A stretch of DNA of 64,000 nt from Rhizobiales bacterium YIM 77505 (GTDB taxonomy: Bacteria; Pseudomonadota; Alphaproteobacteria; Rhizobiales; Beijerinckiaceae). The notes beneath the pieces were generated by a model. That model was not told the DNA's origin and ran no database searches. It saw nothing but the letters and a program-made list of their open reading frames with translations. The translations under genes and the position numbers were made by a program. Location: assembly GCA_000745135.1 (NCBI GenBank), contig JQNH01000001.1:1612001-1676000 (forward strand), given 5' to 3'. Shown here one piece after another: positions 19,354-27,201 of the stretch (positions are counted from its first letter, which is position 1; every line of letters begins with the position of its first letter).

Positions 19354-19692
19354 GTGATCCGGTATCGTGAGGCCCTTGATCGCCAACTCGCCCGCTTCGG
19401 CGAGCCCGTCGTGCTGCGCCGACAGACGAGCACCAGTCCAGTCACCTACGTTGATGTTGCCGTCCGGGCCGTCGTTACCGGCTACCAGCCCGAGGAGCTC
19501 GCCGGCGGCATCGCGCAGACCGACAGTCGCGTCATCCTCTCCCCCTTGGAGATCGAGGCCGCAGCGTGGCCAGGCCCGCCACGCAAGGGCGACAAGGCTG
19601 TCATCCAGGGCCGGGTCCGCAACGTCGAGGCCGTCCACGTCCGCAGGATCGGCGAGCAGGCGGTCCGTATCGAGCTAAGGGTGCTCGGATGA
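19354..19692 (+). CDS. phage head-tail connector-like small protein
   Basis: 112 residues from GTG 19354 (no clear ribosome binding site). Segments GEPVVLRRQT, PVTYVDVAVRAVVTGYQPEE, DSRVILSPLEIEAA and GDKAVIQGRVRNVEAV suggest the small beta-rich head-completion/head-tail joining proteins found beside HNH genes in phages. The assignment rests on pattern and on its coupling to the following HNH gene (ATGA overlap). Confidence 0.5.
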   Translation: MIRYREALDRQLARFGEPVVLRRQTSTSPVTYVDVAVRAVVTGYQPEELAGGIAQTDSRVILSPLEIEAAAWPGPPRKGDKAVIQGRVRNVEAVHVRRIGEQAVRIELRVLG

Positions 19693-20270
19693 CCCGCCCC
19701 GGACCTCGCCAGCGCGGTTACAGTAGAGAGTGGGAGCGTGCTCGAGCTGAGCATCTCCGGCGCTACCCGTGGTGCAGGATCTGCGCCCAGGAGGGCCGCG
19801 TCTGCCGCGCGACGCACGTTGACCACATCCTCCCGCATCGTGGAGACCAGCGGCGCTTTTGGGATCCTGGCAATTGGCAGAGCCTCTGCGCGCACCACCA
19901 TAGCGGCGCCAAGCAACACCAGGAGATCCGCGGCTACTCCAGCCGCATCGGGGCCGATGGCCTTCCAATCGACAGGGATCATCCATTCTACGGACGCAAA
20001 GCGGCTCCCGCGGCTGTACACGGCCAGGCCGTCCACACCGCTCCTCGACAGCTATCCGGACACGGCGCCCGCGTGCGAGCCCCTGAGGCGCTTGGCAAGG
20101 CATCGCAACCGGGAGGGGGGGCGAAAAGTCATGACAATGGGGGCGCGGGACCGGCTGGGGGCTCGCGCCCCGAATTAGTTTCCGATGCCCCGGGGCTTGC
20201 TCCAGGGGGCGAGGCGGCGCGTCCCACTAGAGTCTGTTATGGACCAGTTCTGCGGCTTGACGGAGCATGA
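19689..20270 (+). CDS. HNH endonuclease, 3' end altered by an IS insertion
   Basis: 193 residues as it now reads. HNH core: WCRIC zinc-knuckle cysteines, HVDHILPHRG, then WQSLCAHHHSGAK. In tailed phages such HNH proteins sit next to the terminase and help in DNA packaging. The last 14 or so residues are encoded by the IS that begins at about 20230, so the native C-terminus is lost. The segment after about residue 100 is low-complexity and poorly conserved, so activity may survive. Confidence 0.75.
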   Translation: MTRPGPRQRGYSREWERARAEHLRRYPWCRICAQEGRVCRATHVDHILPHRGDQRRFWDPGNWQSLCAHHHSGAKQHQEIRGYSSRIGADGLPIDRDHPFYGRKAAPAAVHGQAVHTAPRQLSGHGARVRAPEALGKASQPGGGAKSHDNGGAGPAGGSRPELVSDAPGLAPGGEAARPTRVCYGPVLRLDGA

Positions 20271-21036
20271 GGCAAGCGAAGGCGACGACGTGGAGGCCTG
20301 CGAGGGTTGTGTGCAGGCGCTCGTAGTCTTTGACGAGGCGGCGGCAGCGGGTGGCCCAAGCGAAGGATCGCTCGACGACCCAGCGCCGGGGCAGGAGGAC
20401 GAAGCCGCGCTTGGCCTCGGGCAGGCGCACGACCTCCAGGGCGATGCCGTGTTCGCTGGCGGCCGCGGCCGGCTTGTCGCCGGTATAGCCCTGGTCAACG
20501 AAGGCGATCTCGACGCTGTTGCCGGTGGCCTGCTGCACGGCGGCGGCCAGGCGCCCGACCTCGGCGCGGTCGTCCGCCGTGGCGGGGGTGACGTGGAGGG
20601 CCAGGAGGTGGCCGAGCGTGTCGACCGCCAGGTGCAGCTTGGAGCCCTTCTTGCGCTTGGCGCCGTCATAGCCGGCGCGGTGGCCGCTCTCGGGCGTGGA
20701 GCGCAGCGTCCGGCTGTCGAGGATGGCGGCCGAGGGTGCGGGCGGGCGCCCGGCCGCCACCCGCAACAGCACGCGCAGGTCGTGGGCGAGCGCCTCGAAC
20801 GAACCGGCCCGCAGCCAGCGCTGCGCCTGCTGATACACGGCCGCCCAAGGCGGCAGATCATTCGGCATCGCCCGCCAGGCAATGCCGTTGCGGACAACAT
20901 AGCGCAGCCCGTTGAACACCTCGCGCAACGAGTGCTCCCGCTGCCCCGCCGCCTCAGGCAAGAGTGCAAGATAGGGCGCAACCAGCGCCCATTCGTCATC
21001 CGAAACGTCCGAGGGATAAGACTTGCGAGCAATCAT
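20227..21036 (-). CDS. IS5-family DDE transposase
   Basis: 269 residues in a single frame. N-terminal YPSDVSDDEWALVAPYL and REVFNGLRYVVRNGIAWRAM are typical of the family. The DDE residues lie in AILDSRTLRS, IAFVDQGYTG and RWVVERSFAWATRCRRL. The gene fills the IS and appears intact. Its stop codon TAG comes from the CTAG target at 20227-20230 (see the element). Confidence 0.95.
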   Translation of the reverse strand: MIARKSYPSDVSDDEWALVAPYLALLPEAAGQREHSLREVFNGLRYVVRNGIAWRAMPNDLPPWAAVYQQAQRWLRAGSFEALAHDLRVLLRVAAGRPPAPSAAILDSRTLRSTPESGHRAGYDGAKRKKGSKLHLAVDTLGHLLALHVTPATADDRAEVGRLAAAVQQATGNSVEIAFVDQGYTGDKPAAAASEHGIALEVVRLPEAKRGFVLLPRRWVVERSFAWATRCRRLVKDYERLHTTLAGLHVVAFACLMLRQAAELVHNRL

Positions 21037-21078
21037 GCCCGCACCATAGCCGCACCCTCAGTCCATAACAGACTCTAG
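20227..21078. mobile_element. IS5-family insertion sequence (IS870-like), inserted at CTAG
   Basis: Terminal inverted repeats AGTCTGTTATGGAC (20231-20244) and its complement (21061-21074) enclose one transposase gene. CTAG occurs immediately outside both ends (20227-20230 and 21075-21078), giving an 844-base element plus a duplicated CTAG (the exact split between duplication and IS end is ambiguous). The transposase TAG stop is formed by the CTAG at the left end, as described for IS870 of Agrobacterium. It cuts into the HNH/AlpA region of the island. Confidence 0.92.
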
Positions 21079-21079
21079 G

Positions 21080-21361
21080 TTAGACCTGCCCCGCACCATC
21101 AGACGACATGAGCTGAAGCAAATCGTCCCTCTCGCAGACAGCACCATTTACGAGATGGAACAGAGGGGCGAGTTCCCGAAGCGCTACGCGCTGAGCCCTC
21201 GTTGCGTCGTCTGGAACCTTGCAGAAGTCGAGGCTTGGCTGGCCGAACGACGCGCCCGCCCAATCGAGCGGGCGCGCGCCCCTGATGTTCGCCAACGCCG
21301 AACGCGTCCCGTCAGAGAGCCGGATCCAGCAGCGCGGCCAGCGCAGAGGGCGGGAGGATAG
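21080..21361 (+). pseudogene. AlpA-type excisionase/regulator, start removed by the IS
   Basis: Directly after the IS an open frame reads RRHELKQIVPLADSTIYEME, RGEFPKRYALSPRCVVWNLA and EVEAWLAERR, the compact winged HTH of AlpA/MerR-like excisionases that partner P4-type integrases. There is no start codon between the IS end and this domain; the first in-frame ATG (21155) would delete half the HTH. The frame ends at 21361, overlapping the end of the convergent integrase. Probably inactive unless translated from outside. Confidence 0.8.
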
Positions 21362-22568
21362 CGGGCGCGCGCTTCCGCCCTTCGCACCAGGCGTCGACCA
21401 GGTCGGCCCATTCCTGAAGCATGTGCCGTCGTTGATGCTCATACTCCGCCTTGTTGTAGACGCCCCGAGACGATCGTCCGTCCTCGTGAGCAAGGCACTT
21501 CTCGATCCAGTCGCTGTTGAAACCGAGTTCGTTCAGCAGTGTCGATCCAGTCCGACGAAGGTCGTGGACGGTGAATGGCGCAATGGGAAGTCCCTGCTCC
21601 TTCGCTTTCTCTACGACCGAGTAAGTGACCCGGTTGAACGTCGCTCGCGACATCGGCGCGTCGGCGTCGTAGCGCGACGGCAGAAGATACTTGGAGTTCC
21701 CCGCGCAGGTCTTGAGCGCCACCATGATGTCCAGCACCTGAGTGGAGAGGTAGACGTTGTGCGGACGCGAGCGCTTCATGCGCTCCTTCGGAATGCTCCA
21801 GACGGCGTTCTCGAAGTCGACCTCGTCCCAGGTCGCATCCTGTAGCTCGCTCTTGCGAACCATCGTGAGCAGGATCAACCGAAGCCCCAGCCGGATGGTT
21901 GGGAGAGTCGCGACCTGCTCGAGAACCTTGAACAGCACGCGGATCTCTGCCGGCGTGAGCGAGCGATCCCGAGGAACAAAGGTTGCGACAGAGGATGGAC
22001 CGACTTCGTCGGCCGGGTTCGGCACACGCTCTCCGTGCAAGATTGCAAAGCCGTAGATCTGCTTCACGATGTCCCGGACGTGGATGGCGGTCGCCGGCGC
22101 GCCGCGGTCCACGATCTTCGCGCAAAGGGTGCGGAGGTCATCCGGCTGAATTTCCGTGAGCAGCCGCTTCTGCCAAGCAGGCCTTAGCTCACGTTCGAAG
22201 ATCGAACGCCGCATGGCACGCGTGCTGTCCGCCATCGGCGCCTTCTGAAGCCAGCGTTCGCCGAACTCCCCGAAGCTCTTGGCTTCGCGCAGGCGACGTT
22301 TGTCCCGCTGTTTCTCTTGTGCCGGCGAGCGGCCTTCGGCGAGCGCACGGCGCGCGTCGATGCACTTCTCTCGCGCTCGCGCGAGAGACAGCCCGGCCGG
22401 TCCATAACGGCCCAGCGTCAGCGTCTCACGCCGACCGTGCATGCGGTAGTCGAAGCGGAACGAGATCGAGCCGCCAGGGGACACGAAGGCGTACATGCCG
22501 TCGCGGTCTGTAACCTTGTACGGCTTCTCCTTCGGTTTGAGGTTCCTGAGCGCAACATCGGTGAGCAT
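21312..22568 (-). CDS. P4-type tyrosine integrase
   Basis: 418 residues. N-terminal arm-binding DUF4102-like domain (LRNLKPKEKPYKVTDRDGMY, then LTLGRYGPAGLSLARAREKC), a central core-binding domain, and a C-terminal catalytic domain with Arg238 (MVRKSEL), His335 and Arg338 (HDLRRTG), His361 (AHEDGR) and Tyr371 (GVYNKAEY). All catalytic residues are present, so it should be active. Integrases of this type often use tRNA genes, consistent with the tRNA-Asp scar at 17.3 kb. Confidence 0.93.
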   Translation of the reverse strand: MLTDVALRNLKPKEKPYKVTDRDGMYAFVSPGGSISFRFDYRMHGRRETLTLGRYGPAGLSLARAREKCIDARRALAEGRSPAQEKQRDKRRLREAKSFGEFGERWLQKAPMADSTRAMRRSIFERELRPAWQKRLLTEIQPDDLRTLCAKIVDRGAPATAIHVRDIVKQIYGFAILHGERVPNPADEVGPSSVATFVPRDRSLTPAEIRVLFKVLEQVATLPTIRLGLRLILLTMVRKSELQDATWDEVDFENAVWSIPKERMKRSRPHNVYLSTQVLDIMVALKTCAGNSKYLLPSRYDADAPMSRATFNRVTYSVVEKAKEQGLPIAPFTVHDLRRTGSTLLNELGFNSDWIEKCLAHEDGRSSRGVYNKAEYEHQRRHMLQEWADLVDAWCEGRKRAPAILPPSALAALLDPAL

Positions 22569-22880
22569 AACGGGCTCCTTATGAGGATACCGTCAGCCCG
22601 GAGCGGCGCCACCACTACCCTCATTTCTGCAGCGCTGACAGGCACTTACGCTGCAAAAACTACCGTCATCCGAACTTCTGCAGCTGACGGTATGGCGATG
22701 CGCGCACAAATTCAAGCCGATGCAGGTCCGTCAATTTCGCCGTCAGACGCGATTGCTGCCCACCGATAGCCCGCGATAGCTGCCAGCAGAAAAAACTTTC
22801 AAGCACAGCAACTTGCTGCGAGATTCGCGACGACTGTCGAACGTCCCCGGGGTCTAGCGAATCATTCCCGGCCCGACCAT
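22569..22880. promoter_or_regulatory. integrase upstream region with short repeats
   Basis: No gene is seen. TTCTGCAGC is repeated at 22625 and 22676, 51 bases apart. TACCGTCA occurs as two direct copies near 22589 and 22661 and an inverted copy near 22684. Such sites beside an integrase could be arm-type sites or excisionase/repressor operators. No tRNA copy is present here. Confidence 0.4.
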
Positions 22881-23807
22881 TCATAGCTGGGGAGGAGACT
22901 GCCGCGAAATTGCTTTGGCCAAGCTTAGCAAGCGCCGAAATGCGGGATTGTCATTTCTTGCGGACCAAACCGCGCTGAAGGGCAGGACCTCCCCGGCAAT
23001 CGGTCGATATGTCACGCCGGGAAATTGAGCGGCCGTCGTGGCCTCACTCGTCAAAGTCAGGCCGCGGCCAATCGCAACCAAAGGCAAGAGACTGTCGCGC
23101 CCAACATATTGCGACTGGATATAAGGGGGATTCCCCAAGTCGGAAAGTCTTTGGACGAGGTACTCGTGTATTTGAGGGCCTGGCGCGACGTCGCTGACGA
23201 TGAAGTGCTCGCCTGCCAAATCGGCCCAGTTTAACACTTCTTTGAGCGTCAGCGCGTGGTCTTCAGGCAAAACCGCGAACACCTGCTCCGACCACAAATG
23301 CGCCGTTTCACACTCGGTCCAGGTAGATGTGCCTGTGATGAACGCGACATCCAGGCGGAGCTGCCGGATGCCGGCGACATGCTCCGTTGGATTGCCGTCG
23401 ATCAACTCGGTCCGTACACCGCTATGGTCCTTGCTGTAGGAGCGCAACAAATCAGAGAGGAAACCTGAAGCCAGAGACGAGGAGATGCCAATTCTGACCA
23501 CACCTTCTTCGCCGCGGCCGACTGTGCCGATGTAGCGACGCCCCTCGTGGATCGCTCTCAGGCCTTGCCTGGTCCGTAACAGGAATATCTGGCCAGCATA
23601 GGTCAGCGACACTCCGTTCGTGCAGCGGTGAAAAAGTGAGACACCAACCTCGTCTTCGAGATCGCGTATGCGACGACTGATCGCTGATTGACATATCCCG
23701 AGAACGTTCGCTGCCTTCCTGAAGCTGCCATGCTCCGCAGCCGCCACGAAGTAACACAGGTGACGAATCTCTATGGCATCACACCTCTTCGCCCCCCGTC
23801 GTGTCAT
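22881..23807 (-). CDS. LysR-family transcriptional regulator
   Basis: 308 residues. The N-terminal winged HTH begins at about residue 12 (IEIRHLCYFVAAAEHGSFRK, then SAISRRIRDLEDEVGVSLFHR) and is followed by a periplasmic-binding-like effector domain. Unusually it is the last gene of a set coupled by ATGA overlaps with a sensor kinase and response regulator on the same strand. The target is unknown; it is not obviously CbbR- or Cox-related. Base composition looks less GC-rich than the nuo or cbb regions. Confidence 0.9.
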   Translation of the reverse strand: MTRRGAKRCDAIEIRHLCYFVAAAEHGSFRKAANVLGICQSAISRRIRDLEDEVGVSLFHRCTNGVSLTYAGQIFLLRTRQGLRAIHEGRRYIGTVGRGEEGVVRIGISSSLASGFLSDLLRSYSKDHSGVRTELIDGNPTEHVAGIRQLRLDVAFITGTSTWTECETAHLWSEQVFAVLPEDHALTLKEVLNWADLAGEHFIVSDVAPGPQIHEYLVQRLSDLGNPPYIQSQYVGRDSLLPLVAIGRGLTLTSEATTAAQFPGVTYRPIAGEVLPFSAVWSARNDNPAFRRLLSLAKAISRQSPPQL

Positions 23808-25220
23808 GAGCTGATCGATCCTACAGGGTGTTCTCGCCGCTGTCGGGCAGCGGAATTTTCCGAGCAGTCGGTTCTTACCTTGTCGGCAAGACGCAGCTCC
23901 GCTCGAAGCCCGCCCTCGCGACGGTTTTCGAGGTATACCTCCCCGCCGAGACGTTTCATCGCGAGATCGGCGATCGCCAGACCAAGACCACTCCCCATCG
24001 CCGTCTTGTTGCGGCCTCGGTAAAATCTGTCGCGAACCTTCGGCAGTTCCTCCTCGGGTATGCCCGGCCCGCTATCGTCAATGACGACGGCGATGCTGTC
24101 TGTCTCGGTACGCACCAAGCAGCGCACCACGCCATCAGTCCCCGAATGCAGGGCGGCATTCTCCAGGAGGTTCCGCGCCGCAAGTGTGAACAGCGACGGA
24201 TCGACCGAAAGGCAGATGCCCGCTAGCTGTGGATCCACTTCGATCGCAGCCGTGTCCGAATAATGTTGACCGATGTCATCCGCCATTTGCCCGAGGATTT
24301 TCCCGAGATTTACATTCTGTTGAGCCGTAGCGATCTCGCCGCTCTCGGTATTCGTCATATCGGTAAGCTGCCGCACCAGACGAGATGTCCGGTCCACTCC
24401 GATCACCATCTGACGCAAAGCGTTGTTTCGAATCCTGGGGTCTTCACTTCCCAACGCGACCTGCGCTTGCGTCTTTAGCCCGGCAATGGGCGTTCGCAGC
24501 TCGTGCGCCGCGAAAGCGGTAAAGTCGCGCTCTCGTTGGCGGGCCGCGCTCACACGGCCGAACAGCCCGTTGAGTGAGCGGATCACGGGCCTGATCTCCG
24601 AGGGCGTGTCCGCGTCCGGCAGCGCGCTCAGATCTGACGCCGGTCGCGTCTCCAACGTGCTCGCCATTACGTTCAACGGTGCAAGCCCCCTTGCGAACGC
24701 TCAACCAGATCAGCCCCGCCAGGATCGGCAGGATCAGCAACGCGGGCAGTGCGAGGCCACGGATCACATCGGCGACCAGCCTGTCGCGGACGCGCATATT
24801 GTCTCCAACGAGCACGCGCATGCCGAGGTCGCTGTTCATCACGGCATAGACGCGCCAGATTTCTCCTCCGACCAACGTCTGGGAGAACCCTTCGCCGCTC
24901 TCGGTGAGAGGCGTCGCCGGCGCCGCGTCCGAGCGCCCGACCAATGTTCCGTCGAGCGCCCAGATCTGGCACGAGAGCTGGCGGTCGTAGGAAGCGTGGA
25001 GCGCCGGCTCGACAGTCGGTATCTGCGCCGCGCGCTTGGGGTCGATCTCCTGGCTGGTGATCAGCGAGCTGACCATGCGCGCCGCTTCGATCAGGCGCGC
25101 GTCCAGAACCCGTTCGACCTCGTGACGCGTGCTGAGATAAATCCAGACGATCGCCAACATCCAGATGACGCCGGTTGTGATCATCAGGATCATGAACAGC
25201 CGGCTGCGGATCGACCTCAT
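23804..25220 (-). pseudogene. two-component sensor histidine kinase broken by a one-base frameshift
   Basis: The N-terminal part (from ATG 25220) has a membrane helix LFMILMITTGVIWMLAIVWI, a periplasmic sensor region, a second helix LALPALLILPILAGLIWL, and then goes out of frame. The C-terminal part carries the linker, the H box AAHELRTPI, the N box NLLENAA, and the ATP-binding DDSGPGIPEEEL and GSGLGLAIA, ending 23804. The switch is at a run of five Cs (24686-24690; Gs on the coding strand); four would restore one frame of about 470 residues. It could be a real mutation, a phase-variable tract or a sequencing error. The start overlaps the response-regulator stop. Confidence 0.85.
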
Positions 25221-25873
25221 GCACTGTCCTCCGCCAGCTTGTAACCCACCCCTCGCACCGTCTCGATAATTCCGGGGCCGAGTTTCTGCCTAAGATTGTG
25301 AATGTGAACCTCGATCGTGTTGCTCTCGACATCCTCTTGCCAGCCATAGAGCCTTTCTTCGAGCTGCAATTTGGACAGGATCTGGCCCGGCCGATCCATC
25401 AGAGCGTGCAGGATGGAGAACTCGCGGTGCGAAAGGCGAACCGCCTCACCACATTTCAAGACGGCCATGGTGGAAGGCTCCAGGCGAAGATCCCGCCGGA
25501 CCCGGCAGGCGGATCCGCCCCCGTTGCTTCGTCGCGTCAAGGCGCGCAGCCGCGCTGCGACTTCGTTCAAGTCGAACGGCTTGCCGAGATAATCGTCCGC
25601 GCCGGCATCCAACCCGGCGATGCGGTCGGGCACGCTGTCACGCGCGGTCAGCAGCAGCACCGGCGTTCCGACCTGACGTCCGCGCAGTTCGCCCAGGACT
25701 TCCAGGCCCGATCCGTCCGGCAGCATCAGGTCGAGAACGATCGCGTCGAAAGCGGAGCTGCGCAAGGCGGCCGAAGCTTCGGCGCAGGTGGCGACGGCGT
25801 CCACGGTGAAGCCGGCCAGACCCAGCCCGACCTGCAAGCCATTCATCAACACAGCGTTGTCTTCGACCAACAA
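25217..25873 (-). CDS. OmpR/PhoB-family response regulator
   Basis: 218 residues. Receiver domain with acidic VEDN, phosphoacceptor Asp in VLDLMLPDGSG and Lys in GKPFDL, then a winged HTH (IEVHIHNLRQKLG). QseB/PmrA-like in overall look. The start is uncertain: no ATG exists before LVEDNA, where relatives have MRILLVEDN. TTG 25873 with GGAG upstream is used here; a stop lies ten codons before. The 5' end may have been damaged, as its kinase partner is. Confidence 0.85.
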   Translation of the reverse strand: MLVEDNAVLMNGLQVGLGLAGFTVDAVATCAEASAALRSSAFDAIVLDLMLPDGSGLEVLGELRGRQVGTPVLLLTARDSVPDRIAGLDAGADDYLGKPFDLNEVAARLRALTRRSNGGGSACRVRRDLRLEPSTMAVLKCGEAVRLSHREFSILHALMDRPGQILSKLQLEERLYGWQEDVESNTIEVHIHNLRQKLGPGIIETVRGVGYKLAEDSA

Positions 25874-25920
25874 TACTCCGCCCGCCGAGCGCGCAAACTA
25901 GTCGGGGAGCCTACGCCGCC

Positions 25921-26217
25921 TCAAACCTGCGAGCGGCAGATCGGCGCATTTGCGAATTCTTCCACGAGGTGGGCGTTGCCCGTAAAACAGCACCAATGCG
26001 TGCCTAGTGTGATTGCGATGGCGCTGGCGCCGATCAGGATGAAGGCCCTGCTGGACCAGCCCCTGCCATGTGTTTCCGCAGGTGCCTCGGGAAAATTGCC
26101 CTGGCTGCGCCCGATGCGGTCGGATCTGCTGCCTTGCTTTGGAAAGTTGGCGACTTTGATCGCAGCATAGATCTGCGCGCAAGGCGCCTCGATATATTGT
26201 AACCCCTCAATCGTCAT
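25921..26217 (-). CDS. doubtful small hypothetical membrane protein
   Basis: 98 residues, ATG 26217 with GGGAG about ten bases upstream. A single hydrophobic segment (AFILIGASAIAITLG) lies in the C-terminal half. No family recognised, codon use is not clearly that of the neighbours, and it could be chance. It is the only plausible gene in the 518 bases between coxG and the response regulator; otherwise I see nothing there. Confidence 0.3.
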   Translation of the reverse strand: MTIEGLQYIEAPCAQIYAAIKVANFPKQGSRSDRIGRSQGNFPEAPAETHGRGWSSRAFILIGASAIAITLGTHWCCFTGNAHLVEEFANAPICRSQV

Positions 26218-26391
26218 TGAGCGTTACTCCCTGGTTGTGGTGAAAGCCTTTCGGATGCGTTGGCCGTGGCGACGAAACTCATCTCTTCCATTACTGAATT
26301 AGATAACGCCTGATATTTCTCTATTGCGATCACAACCCTGTTCGGCGCCCTGGAAACCCGATCGATCAGCGCGCCTTTTTCTTAGTTCCAA

Positions 26392-26988
26392 CTACTGGAG
26401 CCAAAGCAAAATGGCTGCCAACACAATGGCAATGACTGCACCCGAAACCCAGAGCACTGGCGAACTACGCATAGACCGAGCTCTGGTGGGAATGGCTTCT
26501 GCTGCCGATCCGGCCAACTGCGGTGTTCCAGGGGCGCCGCCGGCGCACGCCGCGTCCATGGCCTGGGCGAAACGGTCGAAAAACTCGGCTGCGAGCCTCC
26601 GCGCGGTCGAGTCGATGAGGCGCCCGCCGAGCTGAGCGAGCTTGCCGCCGACGTCGGCCTTCACGGAGTAGCTGAGAACAGTCGCGCCCCCCTCCGGGAT
26701 GAGCGAGACGCGGGCGGACCCTTTCGCGAAACCGGCCGCGCCGCCCCTTCCTTCGCCGGTGATGGTATAGCCGTTGGGCGGATCGAGATCTGCAAGCTTC
26801 ACATCGCCTTGGAATGACGCCTTGACGGGGCCGACCTTCAGGGTAACGGTGGCCGCCATCTCCGTATCCGACAGCTTTTCAATGCGCTCACAGCCCGGGA
26901 TGCTCGCTTTGAGAATCTCGGGGTCGTTCAGCGCCTGCCAAACGCGCTCGCGAGAAGCCTCGATACGCTGCGAACCGATCATTTCCAT
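26392..26988 (-). CDS. coxG: CoxG family protein (CO dehydrogenase membrane recruitment)
   Basis: 198 residues. A START/SRPBCC-like domain occupies residues 1-150 (EMIGSQRIEASRERVWQALN, IPGCERIEKL, VGPVKASFQGDV). A linker and a C-terminal membrane anchor follow (VLWVSGAVIAIVLAAILLWL). In Oligotropha/Afipia CoxG helps attach CO dehydrogenase to the inner membrane, linking it to quinone. Here it closes the cox cluster, after a gene remnant, and keeps domain and anchor. Confidence 0.92.
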   Translation of the reverse strand: MEMIGSQRIEASRERVWQALNDPEILKASIPGCERIEKLSDTEMAATVTLKVGPVKASFQGDVKLADLDPPNGYTITGEGRGGAAGFAKGSARVSLIPEGGATVLSYSVKADVGGKLAQLGGRLIDSTARRLAAEFFDRFAQAMDAACAGGAPGTPQLAGSAAEAIPTRARSMRSSPVLWVSGAVIAIVLAAILLWLQ

Positions 26989-27197
26989 GAGTAAAGATCC
27001 CCTTTTGCTGATTTTGGTCTGAGCGTGGGACGCACGAAGCCCGGTGCGCGGAAAAAAGAACGACGCAGGCTTCTGACGTATGATGTTTCAAACAGGGCGG
27101 GATCCACGCTCGCGAAGGGCAGCAGCTTGTTGGGGCCGCCCATTCGCGTCAACGCACCCGCTGCCGGCACGACCGCAGAGACTCTTGGCATCGCCAT
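26979..27197 (-). pseudogene. truncated MobA/MocA-like molybdopterin nucleotidyltransferase remnant
   Basis: Five bases after the coxF stop, ATG 27197 begins a frame MPRVSAVVPAAGALTRMGGP followed by NKLLPF. This is the N-terminal nucleotide-binding motif (AAGxxxRMGxxNK) of the NTP-transferase family that attaches CMP or GMP to molybdopterin. After about 28 residues the similarity stops and the frame runs on for 45 unrelated residues, ending inside the coxG start (26979). A nucleotidyltransferase commonly lies between coxF and coxG, so an internal deletion probably removed most of it. Confidence 0.75.
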
Positions 27198-27201
27198 CGG
27201 A

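Noticed and set aside
21155-21361. An intact 68-residue AlpA protein starting at 21155
   Set aside because: This start would delete the first helices of the HTH; the similarity clearly begins upstream, directly after the IS.
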